From contig WHUZ01000257.1 in the NCBI GenBank assembly GCA_015179045.1, positions 1-17,632 of the forward strand: DNA of 17,632 nt, given 5' to 3'. A program made the translations under genes and the position numbers. Source of the DNA: Kalaharituber pfeilii. Lineage: Eukaryota > Ascomycota > Pezizomycetes > Pezizales > Pezizaceae. The notes beneath the pieces are model-generated. The model was not told the DNA's origin. It did not search any database and worked only from the letters and a program-made list of their open reading frames with translations. Shown here piece by piece: positions 1 through 10,140 of the stretch. Position 1 is the first letter of the stretch, and every line of letters starts with the position of its first letter.

Positions 1-600
1 TTCATGAGGTATCAGGATGCATTAACATATAAGACATATCCAATTGTCATAATGCTGCACTCAAGTGTCAGAATACATTTTTGTTATTAGTAATGATTAT
101 TGTCAGTATATATATTAATATGGATATCTTATAACCAGATATACTATTGTTAGAAGCAGTCAACTATGGCAAGTCGTTCCTTGTTATAGATAGGATAATT
201 GCATTTCATAGGGTTTAGAGCCCTAGAGTAAAAATTGATAGGGTAAAGAGTTTTGACTTAGTTAGTAATATACTATTGGAAGAGCACACTTGCAAGAGCT
301 TAATTGCTAGTATCAGTCTCTATGATCATTGGTAGAGTACAATCATACTGCTAGAGTATTAGCACAGACATGAAGGTATCCTTTAATTTGTTAAAGAAGT
401 GTTATTATACCTCAGTCTAGGTAAATAGTATATTTCTAGTCAATTGGGTCAGTAGTTAAGTTTTAGTACTGTAATTTTGGATGAATCAGTAATAGTAGTT
501 CGCAAAACCTAAGAACTTTTAAACTTCTTTCTTTTTTGTTGGTATGGGCCAATCAGTGATGGCACTAAGTTTCTTTGAGTCTATTTTAATTTCAGACCTA
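1..600 (-). pseudogene. gypsy pol, RNase H region (partial, RIP-disrupted)
   Basis: Read downward from about 599 in the same frame as the RT, the translation shows the usual RT-RNase H connection of gypsy elements: a KLSAITDWPIPT-like stretch, then a KFLGFANYY-like stretch, both hallmarks of the segment after the RT thumb. Further on come QYD...PMIIETDTSN*ALA and INFYSRALNP, matching the RNase H motifs ETDASDYALGAVL and IAFYSRKL in type. One RNase H aspartate position reads Asn (DTSN for DASD). There are about ten in-frame stops, mostly at expected Gln or Trp positions. The domain would degrade the RNA of the RNA:DNA hybrid. The left end is cut by the window. Confidence 0.82.
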
Positions 601-1340
601 TTGATGAGGTGGACAAAGAATATAGTTTCTTTAATATAAAATTCTGACTTCATGAGATTGACGGCAAGTCTGTGTTCGGCAAGTTTAGCTAAGACTTGTT
701 CTACTATCTTTTGGTATTCCCATTCAGTCCTTCCCTCCTAAATTAGTATGTTATTAATATACTAGACTACTCTATTGATGTCCTTCAGTATCTTGTCTAT
801 CATGTCTTGGAACGAGACAGGAGCATTAATTTGTCTGAAAGACATAATGGTATATTCAAACAAGTATTTCTTAGTCTTAAAGGTAGTCTTCTATTTATCA
901 CCTGACTTGATTTAAATAAGGTAGTAGCCATTTTTGAAGTTCAATTTGTTAAACTATTTGGCTCTTTGAGTTTTTTCAAGAAGGTCAGTCATTAGTGGTA
1001 AGGGGTATCGGTTTAGAATAGTAAGCTTATTAAGCTTCTGATAGTCTATACATAATTGTAATAATCTATCTTTTTTCTAAACAAAAAGTATTGGTATGTC
1101 AGCTACTGATCAGAACTATCTAATCTTCTCGATAGGGAGGTACTCTTACAAATATCTCTTCAAAGCTTTATCTTCCTTCCACATTGTCTTATATATTAGG
1201 CCATTAAGTACTTTTGCATTAGAGTCATTAAGTAGGATTTCGTGGTCCCAAGGTCTATGAGGAAGTAATCGGTGAACCTGTTCTTTAGAAAAAACTTTAT
1301 CATAATGGGAGTACTATTTATATATATTAATCCTTAGTAG
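601..1340 (-). pseudogene. gypsy pol, reverse transcriptase domain (RIP-disrupted)
   Basis: Recognisable RT landmarks in order on the minus strand are HRPWDHEI before the domain (about 1265), PILFV*KKD (about 1090), LCIDYQKLNKLTI.NRYPLP (about 1050-1000), FKNGYYLI (about 930), a FEYTIMSF/NAPVSFQ block (about 860-810) and the catalytic motif near 760. The catalytic YxDD box of gypsy elements here reads Y-I-N-N. Both aspartate codons are Asn, and on the plus strand each change is C to T in a CpA context. Stops replace Gln or Trp residues throughout, for example V*KKD and K*FNKL. The enzyme would have copied element RNA into cDNA in virus-like particles; this copy is dead. Confidence 0.88.
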
Positions 1341-2689
1341 TATATCTTCTTCCTCTCAAGATTCCTTATCTAAGTTCAAAATAGAAATAAAAGAAAGATT
1401 AATAAGAATACAAGGAATAATTAAACTAGAAACATTATAAACCAAATGCCAATTAAGACAATCTACTGAAAAATCTTTTTTTGACAACCAAAACAATTCC
1501 AAAAGAAGTTCTCTATTATATATATCCAAACATTCCATATTCAAATCCAAAACAATTTCTGTTACAGCTAAAGTAAAGACCTATCTACCTTAAAGCAAAT
1601 ACTACCTTGTAATCAGCATAAGACCAATGCTAACTGAGCAGACTGATTACCTATTCGGGCTGGCTGTTAATTCTCACATCATTTTCGTATAGAGTAGTAC
1701 TATAGAAGGGCATGTCACTATTTATGGTTCAGAATCCTGCTTAATGCATGCACTCTGTTTATGAAGCTTTACTAATATATACACATATATTAGTATATAC
1801 TACTATATTTGTCTGGTACTATTTTTATATGTTTTCGATTATGTTTTCTTATTATTGCTTACATAAGAGTTAATCATATTAGCCATCATCTATTATTTGT
1901 TTGATTAGTCATGTATGATGAACACAGTCTATATAACTATAGGGAATAGCATAGCTAGAAGAATCAAGACCCTAGTGGTATTCTCAGTTTCTCTATAACT
2001 CTAAATCTCATCGATTTATTTCTACTCTCATAAATTACTTTATTCTACTTCATAGCCCACTGCTATTATCTCACCTGCATCTACTATACCTTAAGCCTTC
2101 ATACTTATTACCAGACTGCTACCACTACTGTGACTGCTTCTTCTTAGCCTTCATATCGATCAGAGTCACTTAGTTAAATAAAGCTCCTCATGCCTATAAT
2201 AATCCTATCTATCTTATTTCTATAAGAATATAAAGTAGTAAGAAAAGAAAAAGAAGTATTAACTACCATAGTTCCTCCTTTTAATAAAGATCCATCATTT
2301 TATCTAAGTCTAATAAGTATTTCCCATTTCCTCTAACTCAATTTCTTTCCTAAATCCAAAGACATATAAGAAGTGGATATATTAGTATTGATGATCACTC
2401 TAACCTTAAGATTAAGATCTTTAAACTCAATATCAGTAGTAAGGAGAGAGTGATGTTTAAAAGCTTTGCCAAAGATGCTGTCGACCCAGGAGCTCCCTAC
2501 TCATTTCTTAACTCAGGTTTCTCCTTAATATCTTTGCTGTCAGAGTTTAACTCAGTAATCTTGAGGGCACCTTGATTGGTTTATTTTTATTTGTTTCACA
2601 GAGCTCTCTCTATTTGGTTTTTAAGAGTCTTAGTACTTCCTATATCTCACTTTTACTTATTATCACTCTTGAGTTCTGTATCTGTCTAC
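1341..2689 (-). pseudogene. gypsy pol, protease-to-RT linker region (poorly preserved)
   Basis: This segment lies between the gag end and the RT on the minus strand, where aspartic protease and linker are expected. Positions 1356-1550 remain open for 64 codons in the same frame as the RT and read into the HRPWDHEI block, so this part is the linker. Near 2380-2400 a stretch V-I-I-N-T-N-I-S could be the remnant of a protease active site of type LIDTGAS with the catalytic Asp changed to Asn, but it sits in a different frame from the RT and the similarity is weak. The rest is too mutated to assign by eye. Confidence 0.5.
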
Positions 2690-4470
2690 CCTAGCCAATA
2701 GTCCTTCTCTTTATAACCTTTTTATATATATTTCTCACATTCATTTTAACCTCTTCACTTTTATTTTACCTAAGGCAGTATACTGTCATAGTTTTTTAGG
2801 TTCTGAAGTATATAGTATACTAAAGTAGCAGAAGATGAATAGAGGGTTGAGCTGTTAGTATTTTTCCAGGAAAAGCTAGAGAAATTGGAGGTTGATAGGA
2901 TAGTAGCGTACCTGGTGATCAAAATAGTGAGTAGCTTAAACTTCTTCCAGTTCGTCATTATCTGAGGGTGTTCTGCTATTAGATTGTGAACTTGAATTTT
3001 AAGGTTTGATATAATGATAGTAATAAAGGCCTGATTCGGCACTTTGGCAAGTCGGTTGAGTCCATCGATCTCTGTGAAGAAGTTAATAATAGTTCCAGTA
3101 TGCTTTACCTTTTAAAGTTTTTGAACAGCTTTGGCAGCTTCTCATGGATTTAAGTATGTAGCCTGAATGAACACTTCAGCTTCTGTTCAGGTTACAACTA
3201 TGTCTTTAGTATCTTGCCACCAGTTTGGTGCCTTTCCCTCCATATATTGGGTAAGCAGGTTGTGACTAAGTTGATAGCTATTAGCTTCGGTCATTTGGAG
3301 GTATGATTAGAGTCGGTAGAAAAAGTTATTAACCTTGTCCCATCTTCTGTCAAAGGTTAGTATATTGACTCAGAGAGGGACTTTTAGTTCTTGCTGAAGT
3401 AGAGAGGAATCTCTTGGTAAGACAGGTTGATATCTGCCAGGAGGGGGACCGCTGCCACCACTGCCACCACGAAGACCTAGAGGAGGAGGTAAGTTACTAC
3501 TGGAAGATACAGTAGAAGTAGCTGAGGACAGAGTAGTGTTTCTAGAAGATTTGGCTGGATCTCGCTTTTTTGCTTGAGCTAGTTTCATGAGGGTCCTAAG
3601 TGTGTTCGATATTATATTCAATTCAGTAATGAGGAGGTTGATTCAGCTAGTGAATTCTATTACAAGATCCTTCTCTTATTACTAAAGAGCATTTATAAAC
3701 TTAATATCCAAGATAGCCTATTGTTAGTTTAGGCAGCCATTAAAGTCATTATGCTACTATTGTATATGACTTAGGAATTTGTCCTTCAGGGCTTCTAGGT
3801 TGTAGGTAGTTGTTGTCTGGTCAGCCTTCCTCTATTAGTAGTAAGTGGTAGTGAGATTCGCAATATCCGTGAGGGTCTTTTTGGCTTCATTCGATATTTA
3901 TTCCATAGCTTTCCTCCACTTTTAAGTAGTCTCATTTGTAGTTTTCTAGAAGACTGCCATTTCTGATATTTGTTTATAGGCCTATACTACCTTTTTTGAT
4001 GATGCAGGAGCCAGTATAGGAGTCTAGTATACTGCTTTCTTTCCCTTTGAGGAGGATAAAGATGAAGATCCCCATATAAGTCCAAACACCTATAAAAGTG
4101 ATCCATTTGGTTTCAGTAATTGCACTCCAACAATCTCAGGAAAGTTAGGGGCTTATGGCAGTAGTAGATATAGCGTTAACTAACTCTGAAACTAAAGATA
4201 TAGCTGCTCCTGAGAGTACTATAACAGAGGATATTCTAGTGCTAGAAGTAATAGTTGAAATTGTATGTATAGCATTCCTTGTAGGGGTACATCTGTAGGT
4301 TCTAGCATATTGGAGATTATGGCCCTGAGTAATAGTTTAGGTATATAAGTAACCAGAGCAGTCTCTATAGACTCATACTTAGGGTTGGCTTTGATGGATT
4401 TATAGATAGAGTCTTCATATTTCTCTAGTTTATTAAAGGGTTGGCTACCAAATGGGAAGGTGACCTTCAT
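2690..4470 (-). pseudogene. gypsy gag (RIP-disrupted), with eroded zinc knuckle
   Basis: One minus-strand frame can be followed from a Met codon at 4470 to about 2690 with nonsense codons but no obvious frame break. Open pieces are 4219-4470, 3370-3621 and 2770-3042. The middle is low-complexity (Ser-rich, then Pro/Gly-rich). It is followed by a capsid-like region (DKVNNFFYRL, NLLTQYMEGKAPNWW, AAKAVQKL) typical of retrotransposon Gag. At 2698-2739 the frame reads C-x2-Y-x4-Y-x4-Y with Gly before the second Tyr. This is the spacing of a CCHC zinc knuckle with three ligands turned to Tyr. The same protein is encoded by the plus-strand copy at about 6239-7430, which confirms the frame. Gag would form the particle shell; this copy is inactive. 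The true start may lie upstream of 4470. Confidence 0.75.
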
Positions 4471-4800
4471 AGAATCATCTCAGGGGGCTTCTGACACTAT
4501 AGTTCATACGAGTCTGGCTCTTTGCATAGGAAAAAGATGCAAGTAGGCAATATCTAGCTCTCATCATATAGTATTTAGCTATGATACTAGCTAATGAATA
4601 TGGTTACTAGTGGTTATTTAGAGCTAGTAGGTCTCGTCAACCTCTTGCCATAAAAATTTAATATCAGCATGAAGTTGTTTTTGCTATAATTGCTGCGACA
4701 CAAGCTTATTATGGTAGAAATTAACCTACTTTCTTAGTTAATTAGTATGATCAGGAGTAGGACATGTAGCATGAGGATAAATTAGAGTTGAATAGTGTAA

Positions 4801-5372
4801 TGTTACTGCTAGGTACTTCAATGTTACTAAGTGGTAGTAGTTCAGTACAAATAGTATGGCTGAAGGTAAGCAGTGAAGAAGAGCGGGCAATAGGTAAGTA
4901 ATAGACTTAGAGTTTGAGTAAAACTTAGGACACTGCTAGTATCTTGATTCTTTATAACTACCGGCAAAAGCTGGGCTTATATATCAAGTGCCTATTATAT
5001 ATGACTCATCAATAATTAATAATATGACTATAACATGATAATACTATCTTGTAAAATAGATAAGTAAATATAGAAACAGTAACATAATAGAAATATATGA
5101 TAATGTAGATCTTCTTACCAAAACCAATAAGAAAGTGAAGCATTATCTATATTGTAACCATACATTATTAGTAAAGATATTGTAAGTGTGGCTGGTTGCT
5201 TTATAAGTACCATGTATGTATTAGTACAGTATACATATAAGAACTGATATACACATCTGTAAGGTAACTACTGAATAACTAAAGTATACTGTAGCTCACC
5301 TAGTATTGATTAAATATATTTTAGCAAGTCTTATAACAGTATGGAGATAGTATCTTCCTGATATTCAGTAGG
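4801..5372 (-). repeat. LTR of the minus-strand gypsy element
   Basis: This is aligned by eye with 11,737-12,332 along its length, and in inverted orientation its end matches 5389-5505. On the plus strand it starts TGTTACTGCTAGG (sense-strand end ...TAACA). Similarity to the 11.7-kb copy stops after GATATTCAGTAGG at 5372. A canonical TG...CA boundary would put the sense start at 5367. After the sense end the minus strand runs on into sequence that also follows the plus-strand LTR at 5505, so this is an LTR followed by its leader. Compared with the 11.7-kb copy it has lost nearly all CpG and many CpA. Confidence 0.8.
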
Positions 5373-5388
5373 TCTTTACCTTTAGCTG

Positions 5389-5505
5389 TAATACTAAGTT
5401 TATTACTTACCTTTTGCCTACTCTTCTTTATCGCTCAAATTCAACTATACCATTTATACTAGACTACTACTGCTTAGTAACATTAAAGCACCTAGCAGTA
5501 ACATT
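5389..5505 (+). repeat. truncated LTR (3' part) of a plus-strand gypsy element
   Basis: The sequence from TACTAAGTTTATTACTTACC to CTTAGTAACATTAAAGCACCTAGCAGTAACA matches the reverse complement of 4801-4915. It is the last ~115 bases of the same LTR in opposite orientation. It is followed by leader sequence homologous to that of the minus-strand element (for example the shared AATTTTTATGG at about 5693). The 5' part of this LTR is absent because the minus element's LTR ends 16 bases to the left. This suggests insertion of the minus element into this LTR. Confidence 0.75.
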
Positions 5506-6238
5506 ATACTACTCAACTTCTATTAACACTATACTTTACATCCTTCTCCTACTCATACTAATTGTATGCCTAATAATTACTGATGACTACAATCTACTAA
5601 CTCGCATACAAGATTTAAGGGAGTAAATTAATTTCTACTACAACAAGCTTACATTATAACAATTGTAGTAAGAACAACTCTATGCTAATATTGAATTTTT
5701 ATGGTAAGAGGTCAATGAAAGCTACCAGCTGGGAATAGCTACTAAGTAGCATATCTATTGGATAACATTATAGCTGAATACTATATGGTAAGAACTGCAT
5801 ATCACTCACTCACATCTCTCTCATATACAAAGAGCCAGACTTGCATAAACCATAACATTAGTAGCATCAAACGATTCTATAGACATTACTACCCCCCTTG
5901 TAACCAATACATTTACAACCTCTCATTCACTATCTCCTTTCTATGTAGGTAATAATAATGATGAAACTGATACTGTTATCTTAGAATCTCAGGAAATATA
6001 AGCAAGACCTCATAGGCAACTTTCAATAATATACTTGCAACTGTAGCACCATACTACCTATATGCTATTATACACAATACCTGAGATGAGCTATAGTACT
6101 CACTATTTCAAGATAGAAACCTTACAGCCTATGCTCTAGTGGTATCCTCTCCTCTAATTGCCGTACCCTATAGCTGCCCTATCTTAAGCAATTATAGAGA
6201 AGTTAGGAGAACTATCTAGCTCTAAAGGAAAAAAAAAA

Positions 6239-7430
6239 AGCTAAACCTATCTCCTCAATAGCCAAACCTACCTGCTTAATGGCTAAACTTACCTCTTCAA
6301 TAGCTAAACCTGTAGCCTCTATGGCAAAAGCTACTATCCAATCTTCGAGCTCTACCAATAACTCTCTAACACCATATAAGGAGATAGTAAAGATAAAGGA
6401 AATGTGGAAAGTAGTGAATGAAACTGCTAACAAGCTTAAGGATACTATAGAGTACACTAAATCAGAAGCCCAGCAGGTACTAATGGGAGTCATAAATCTA
6501 ACTAACTAGCTTGCTGCTCAGTGAAAGGCAGATAACAATACCATGATAGGCAACCTGAGAGCTCTGAAGGAAAAGCTCGATACTGTTACCATAGCCCAAG
6601 TAGCCTAATTCAATAATATATAGAATAACTAAAGTATCCAATTTAATAATGTTCTCCTTCAATAAAAAGCCAGGCTTAAAAATTTCTTCCTAGATGAACT
6701 AAACCCTCTAATCAGAAATATGAATAAAATAGGCAACACACTAGACTATATACTAAACTTCTTGTATAGTAGTAACAAGAAGAAGACACCTTTAAGAATG
6801 CCTCCTACTCTACCTCTGGATCCCCTGGCCCCTCCTGATGGTAACTTACCTCCTTCTCTAGATCCTCATAGTAGTAGTAATAGTAGACCTCTCTCCAGTA
6901 GATAACTACCTGCTTTGCTGAGAGATCTCTCTCTACCTCAGCAACAATCAAAAGTCCCACTCTGAGTCAACATACTAATCTTTCTTGAAAGATAGGACAA
7001 GATCAATGATTTTTTCTACTAGCTTTAATTATACTTCTAGATAGCTAGAGCCAACAGCAATCAATTAAGACTTAATTTGCTTACCCAATATATAGAGAGT
7101 AAAGTATCAGACTAGTAGCATGATACCAAGGACTCAGTAGCAACTTAGACAGAAGTCGAAGTACTCATTCAGGCTGCATACTTGAACCCTTTAGAAACTG
7201 CTAAAGCTGTACAAAAACTCTAAAAGGTGAAGCATACTAGAACTATTATTGACTTCTTTACAGAAATTGATGGGCTTAACTAACTTGCCAGAGTACTAGA
7301 TCAAGCTACTTAAAGTTCATTTTCAGACAATAGGTATAATAATCCCTATAGGATCTCTATTCTAGGAACTAATTTGATAGTATGATCAAACCAAGAGTTA
7401 GTTAGTAATTGATTACTCTGCTTTTAACTA
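6239..7430 (+). pseudogene. gypsy gag of the plus-strand copy (RIP-disrupted)
   Basis: A single plus-strand frame runs from about 6239 to 7430 with roughly fifteen stops, mostly TAG/TAA, and no frame change. It starts with a run of 7-residue repeats (SIAKPT-like, about 6241-6330). A helical Lys/Glu-rich part follows (WKVVNETANKLKDTI), then a Pro/Ser-rich hinge (6780-6900), then RDLSLPQQQSKVPL and a capsid-like region (KINDFFY, NLLTQYIESK, ETAKAVQKL, FFTEIDGLN). The RDLSLPQQQSKVPL block matches RDSSLLQQELKVPL in the minus-strand gag at about 3370-3410, and the parts after it align residue by residue. The C-terminal part with the zinc knuckle is missing. The antisense open stretch at 6212-6493 is a shadow of the repeats. 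Confidence 0.75.
6241..6330 (+). repeat. 21-bp in-frame tandem repeat inside gag
   Basis: The motif CTAAACC/CCAAACC/CTAAACT/CTAAACC/CAAAAG recurs at 6241, 6262, 6283, 6304 and 6325, exactly 21 bases apart. It encodes a 7-residue unit close to (S)-(I/M)-A-K-P-(T/V)-x. The spacing is that of a heptad, so a short coiled-coil or flexible spacer is possible. The corresponding part of the minus-strand gag (about 4030-3990) lacks the expansion. Confidence 0.8.
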
Positions 7431-7584
7431 CAAAGGTGAGTCTACTTATAATAAACTGTAGAAAAAAGTTCTTTAACATCTTTTCTATCTTTAGTATACT
7501 AGACTAAACTAGCTACTTATATATTAAAGTTATCTAATATTTCCTTCTTTAGGATGATATTATCAATAGTTCGTATTCATAGTT

Positions 7585-7860
7585 GGTATAAGGTATGAGT
7601 TAATTTTTCTAAGTGAGTCAGTTTTTAGGTTAGTTTTTTACCCTATAAAATATACCTAACTTAGCTGCTAAGTGAGCTGGCATGAGTTGTATATATGGTA
7701 GGTTAGTTTGCCATACCATAAAATATACTCGACTTAGCTACTGAGTAAGTTAGTATGAGTTGTATGTATGATATAACTGAGTTAGTATGAGTTATATATA
7801 TCACATAACTAAGTTAGTATAATAATGTATAACTACTACTCAGTAGTGAGTTAGTATAAG
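7585..7860 (+). repeat. AT-rich repeat, copy 1 (left of LINE fragment)
   Basis: From GGTATAAGGTATGAGTTAAT to CAGTAGTGAGTTAGTATAAG this matches 10,580-10,750 with substitutions. It contains an internal 73-bp tandem duplication (AGGTTAG at 7627 and 7700, each followed by ATAAAATATAC, CTTAGCT and GAGTTGTAT). Short words such as ACTGAGTTAGTATGAGTT recur. Immediately after it, 7862-7889 is the inverse of 10,780-10,807. Its class is unknown. It could be the subterminal part of a DNA transposon interrupted by the LINE, or a decayed satellite. Confidence 0.6.
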
Positions 7861-8289
7861 CCATATACTATAAAACTCGATACCAACTTAACTTACAGTA
7901 GATGCCTATACTATTTAATATATATTATGGGTAAGTTCTATCTTATTCCTATAGATTAAACCTTTTATACTATATCTTATGCTATAAAAAAAGGCCTACC
8001 ATACTTATGCAACTAAACTTATAGTACTATTCTTGTATTATTGAAGGGCCCTATAATACTTATTAGATTGAGCTCATATTTATACATCTTATGATATTGG
8101 AAGTAACCAGCCATACTCATATACTAAGCTTACATTGCTACCTCTTTCATCATAGAGGAATACCTACTACAGCTATGAAATTGAATTTATTTTGTCATTC
8201 TCATGCTATTAAAAGGTGGGACCTGATAGAATTAGATACTGATTGATCAAAGCTACCCTAAAGACTCCATCAGGAATGAGTTAGTAAGA

Positions 8290-9110
8290 GAGATCACTAA
8301 AAACTGAATCTGTAACAGAACCCTAGTAGAGTGGAGAGAGATGAGGGTCATCATAATACTAAAGCTGGGCAAGGACATTAAGCTGATGAAAGTATAGAGG
8401 TCAATTAATGTGATCAATTATATCGAAAAGATTGGAAAGAAAGTTATGGCCAGCAGACTATAGAAAGAAGACCAACTCTTTTATAGGCTCTAGCTAGAAG
8501 TACATAAGGAGAAGAATACGATTCAGATAATAGTGAGTATGGTAACCAAAGTGCAGAAGTGCCTGCACTAGAGGAGAGAGTAGCATGAGTAATAGTGAAT
8601 ATTAAAGAAGGCTTTAATAATATAAGGAAAGAGATAATCCTGAGAAGTATTGAGGAGAGGGGTAGCGAGGCTGTGAGAAAGAAATAAAGGTAGCTGGAGG
8701 AGTTTATGGGAGGTAGAGAATTCAGAGTATGGTGGGATAGTAAGGAGAAAGGGAGGAACAGGTCGAATGTGGACGTTCCACAAGGGTTACTACTATTACC
8801 AGTCATCTTCCTTATCTTTATGGCTTTTACTATTAAGAAAATAGAGAAAAGGCTAAGAGAAGTAGTAATGAGAATAGAGGTAGAAGTGCTATGATATATC
8901 AATGATCTAATAGTAATAATCCTAGACTGGCATAGGTACTAAGATATAGAGTGGCTTAGGAAGAAAGTAAAGGTAGCAATAGTAGAGGTAGCAGAGGAAG
9001 ATCAGATCCTGCTAGAGGAGTTGAAGTAGGAGATAATAACTTTCGGAGTGGGAAAGAGGTGGAAGAAAAAGAAGAAGATGCTGAAGTAGCTAGTAATTAT
9101 TTTTGATAAG
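8290..9110 (+). pseudogene. LINE reverse transcriptase domain (disrupted)
   Basis: Visible in order are NELVREITKN, then VEWREMRVIIILKLGKD (about 8330-8380, the W..A.V..I.KPGKD block of LINE RTs), then RSINVINYIEKIGKKVMASRL (the RPISLLN..GK..EK....RL block, about 8398-8460). Next is N-I-K-E-G-F-N-N-I (about 8600-8625, motif A normally D-I-K-G-A-F-D), then VPQGLLLLPVIFLIFM (about 8775-8825, the PQG.PLSP.LF...M block). Last is YINDL (about 8896-8910, catalytic F/Y-x-D-D with the first Asp as Asn). Catalytic aspartates in motif A and motif C are therefore lost. The enzyme would have performed target-primed reverse transcription. Confidence 0.78.
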
Positions 9111-9549
9111 AGGCTGACCTTCTGTGTGTATTGGTGAAATAGGCTAAGTAGGGTAAGGAGGCTAGTAGAGGCACTCTTAAGATTGGGATACTGGGACTAG
9201 GAGATATTACTATTAAGCTGGTGGCAGATGTACACAAGGATAGTAAGGGTGGTAGTGTTGTAGGAGAGTGAGATTGAGTAAAGAGGTCAGAAAGAGTAGA
9301 AGAAAGAGATAGAATGATTACAGCTACAAGTTTTAAAGAGAGCAGGTAGAGGGGAGAGAGGTGCTGGAATAGAAGCAGTGAATGTAGTTTGCAGGGTAGA
9401 AGATATAGAGATAGTCCTAAATGGTATGCAAGTAAGAGGGATTGTTTAGGAGGTAGAGGTACTATTAAAGCCAGCAGAGCTTTGTATAAGTAACTTCGGA
9501 TTAGGAAGTAAGGAGAGAGAAGAGAAGGTAAGAAACTGGAAAGATTGGA

Positions 9550-10140
9550 GTGTGCAGTAGATGGTGGCCGAGAATGATAGAGATAAAGCAGTGCTGGACC
9601 ACTGGCAAGGTCAACAGGCAAGGTTTATAGAGGAGGAGGAGATCTCATGGGGAGGAGAATTTAAGAATGTGAAGGTAGAGACTATAGTGAGGCTAGAAAG
9701 AAAGAAAGAGGGAAGGGAAGATAAGAGACCTCAATTGAGGAAGCTAGAAGAGGGAGAGCAGTCCTTTTCTCAGATGGAAGTAAGATCAAGGACAGCAAAG
9801 TAGAAGCAGGAGTGTGAGGGAGATCAGTAGTAGTAATAGAGGTAGTAGTGAGAATAGCAATAGTTTTTGACAGGCAGGTAAGGGGGATAAGAATGGTACT
9901 AGAGAGTATACCAAAGAATGTACTAGTCCTAGTTTTTTCAGATTCTGAAGCTACTATTATAGCAATTCAGAAGGTAGGCAGGGAGGGAGAAGGAAAGATA
10001 GAGGATGTAAGAAGAGTGGAAAATATAGTAGTGAGGAGAAAGAAGAAGGAAGGAGATATGAAACTGTTATAAGTAAAAGCTCATGTCAGAATTGCAGGTA
10101 ATGAAAAGGCAGATAAGTAGGCAAAGAAAAGGACAGTAAT
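9550..10140 (+). pseudogene. LINE C-terminal RNase H domain (disrupted)
   Basis: In the frame beginning near 9761 the translation reads LFSDGSKIKDSKVEAGV (typical first strand of RNase H with the D of SDGS). A degraded helix GIRMVLESIPK follows at about 9890, then LVLVFSDSEATI.AIQKV (9925-9975, with its Asp), VKAHVRIAGNEKADK (10,075-10,115, the H.G..GNE.AD block) and a stop in place of Trp. Three catalytic Asp positions survive, while the Glu expected near 9875 is not seen. The piece just upstream (9561-9803, ending RPQLRKLEEGEQ) is in another frame, so a frameshift lies near 9755. The role is removal of RNA during LINE cDNA synthesis. Confidence 0.75.

Larger units (their letters stand above)
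1..5372 (-). mobile_element. Ty3/gypsy LTR retrotransposon, RIP-degraded, left end outside window
   Basis: Read on the minus strand the parts occur in gypsy order: LTR (4801-5372), gag (about 2690-4470), protease and linker, reverse transcriptase and RNase H (about 30-1340). Integrase and the second LTR would lie left of position 1. Gag stays in one frame and the RT/RNase H part of pol stays in another, broken almost only by TAG/TAA/TGA. This is what CpA-to-TpA change does to CAG, CAA and TGG codons. Few indels have accumulated. The element cannot encode working proteins. Its LTR lies against the truncated LTR of a related plus-strand copy. Assignment to Ty3/gypsy is firm from the RT and RNase H motifs; the clade within gypsy is not determined. 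Confidence 0.88.
5389..7430 (+). mobile_element. second Ty3/gypsy copy, plus strand, truncated in gag
   Basis: The layout is LTR end, then leader, then gag, in opposite orientation to the 1-5372 element and clearly related to it in both nucleotide and protein sequence. The downstream part (rest of gag, pol, 3' LTR) is missing. Homology to the other gag fades near 7430, and a different repeat cluster starts by about 7585. No matching gag continuation was seen after that cluster. The copy shows the same nonsense-rich, indel-poor decay as its partner. Confidence 0.75.

Noticed and set aside
5414..5626. 70-codon plus-strand open stretch with hydrophobic residues
   Set aside because: It overlaps the end of the truncated LTR and the gypsy leader, and no corresponding protein is conserved as coding in the minus-strand copy.
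8444..8902. 152-codon minus-strand open stretch
   Set aside because: It is antisense to recognisable LINE RT motifs and exists because the sense strand is purine-rich. Ser/Leu-rich with no domain.
9097..9621. 174-codon minus-strand open stretch
   Set aside because: Antisense to the RT-RNase H region of the LINE. Leu/Ser-rich composition follows from the purine-rich sense strand.
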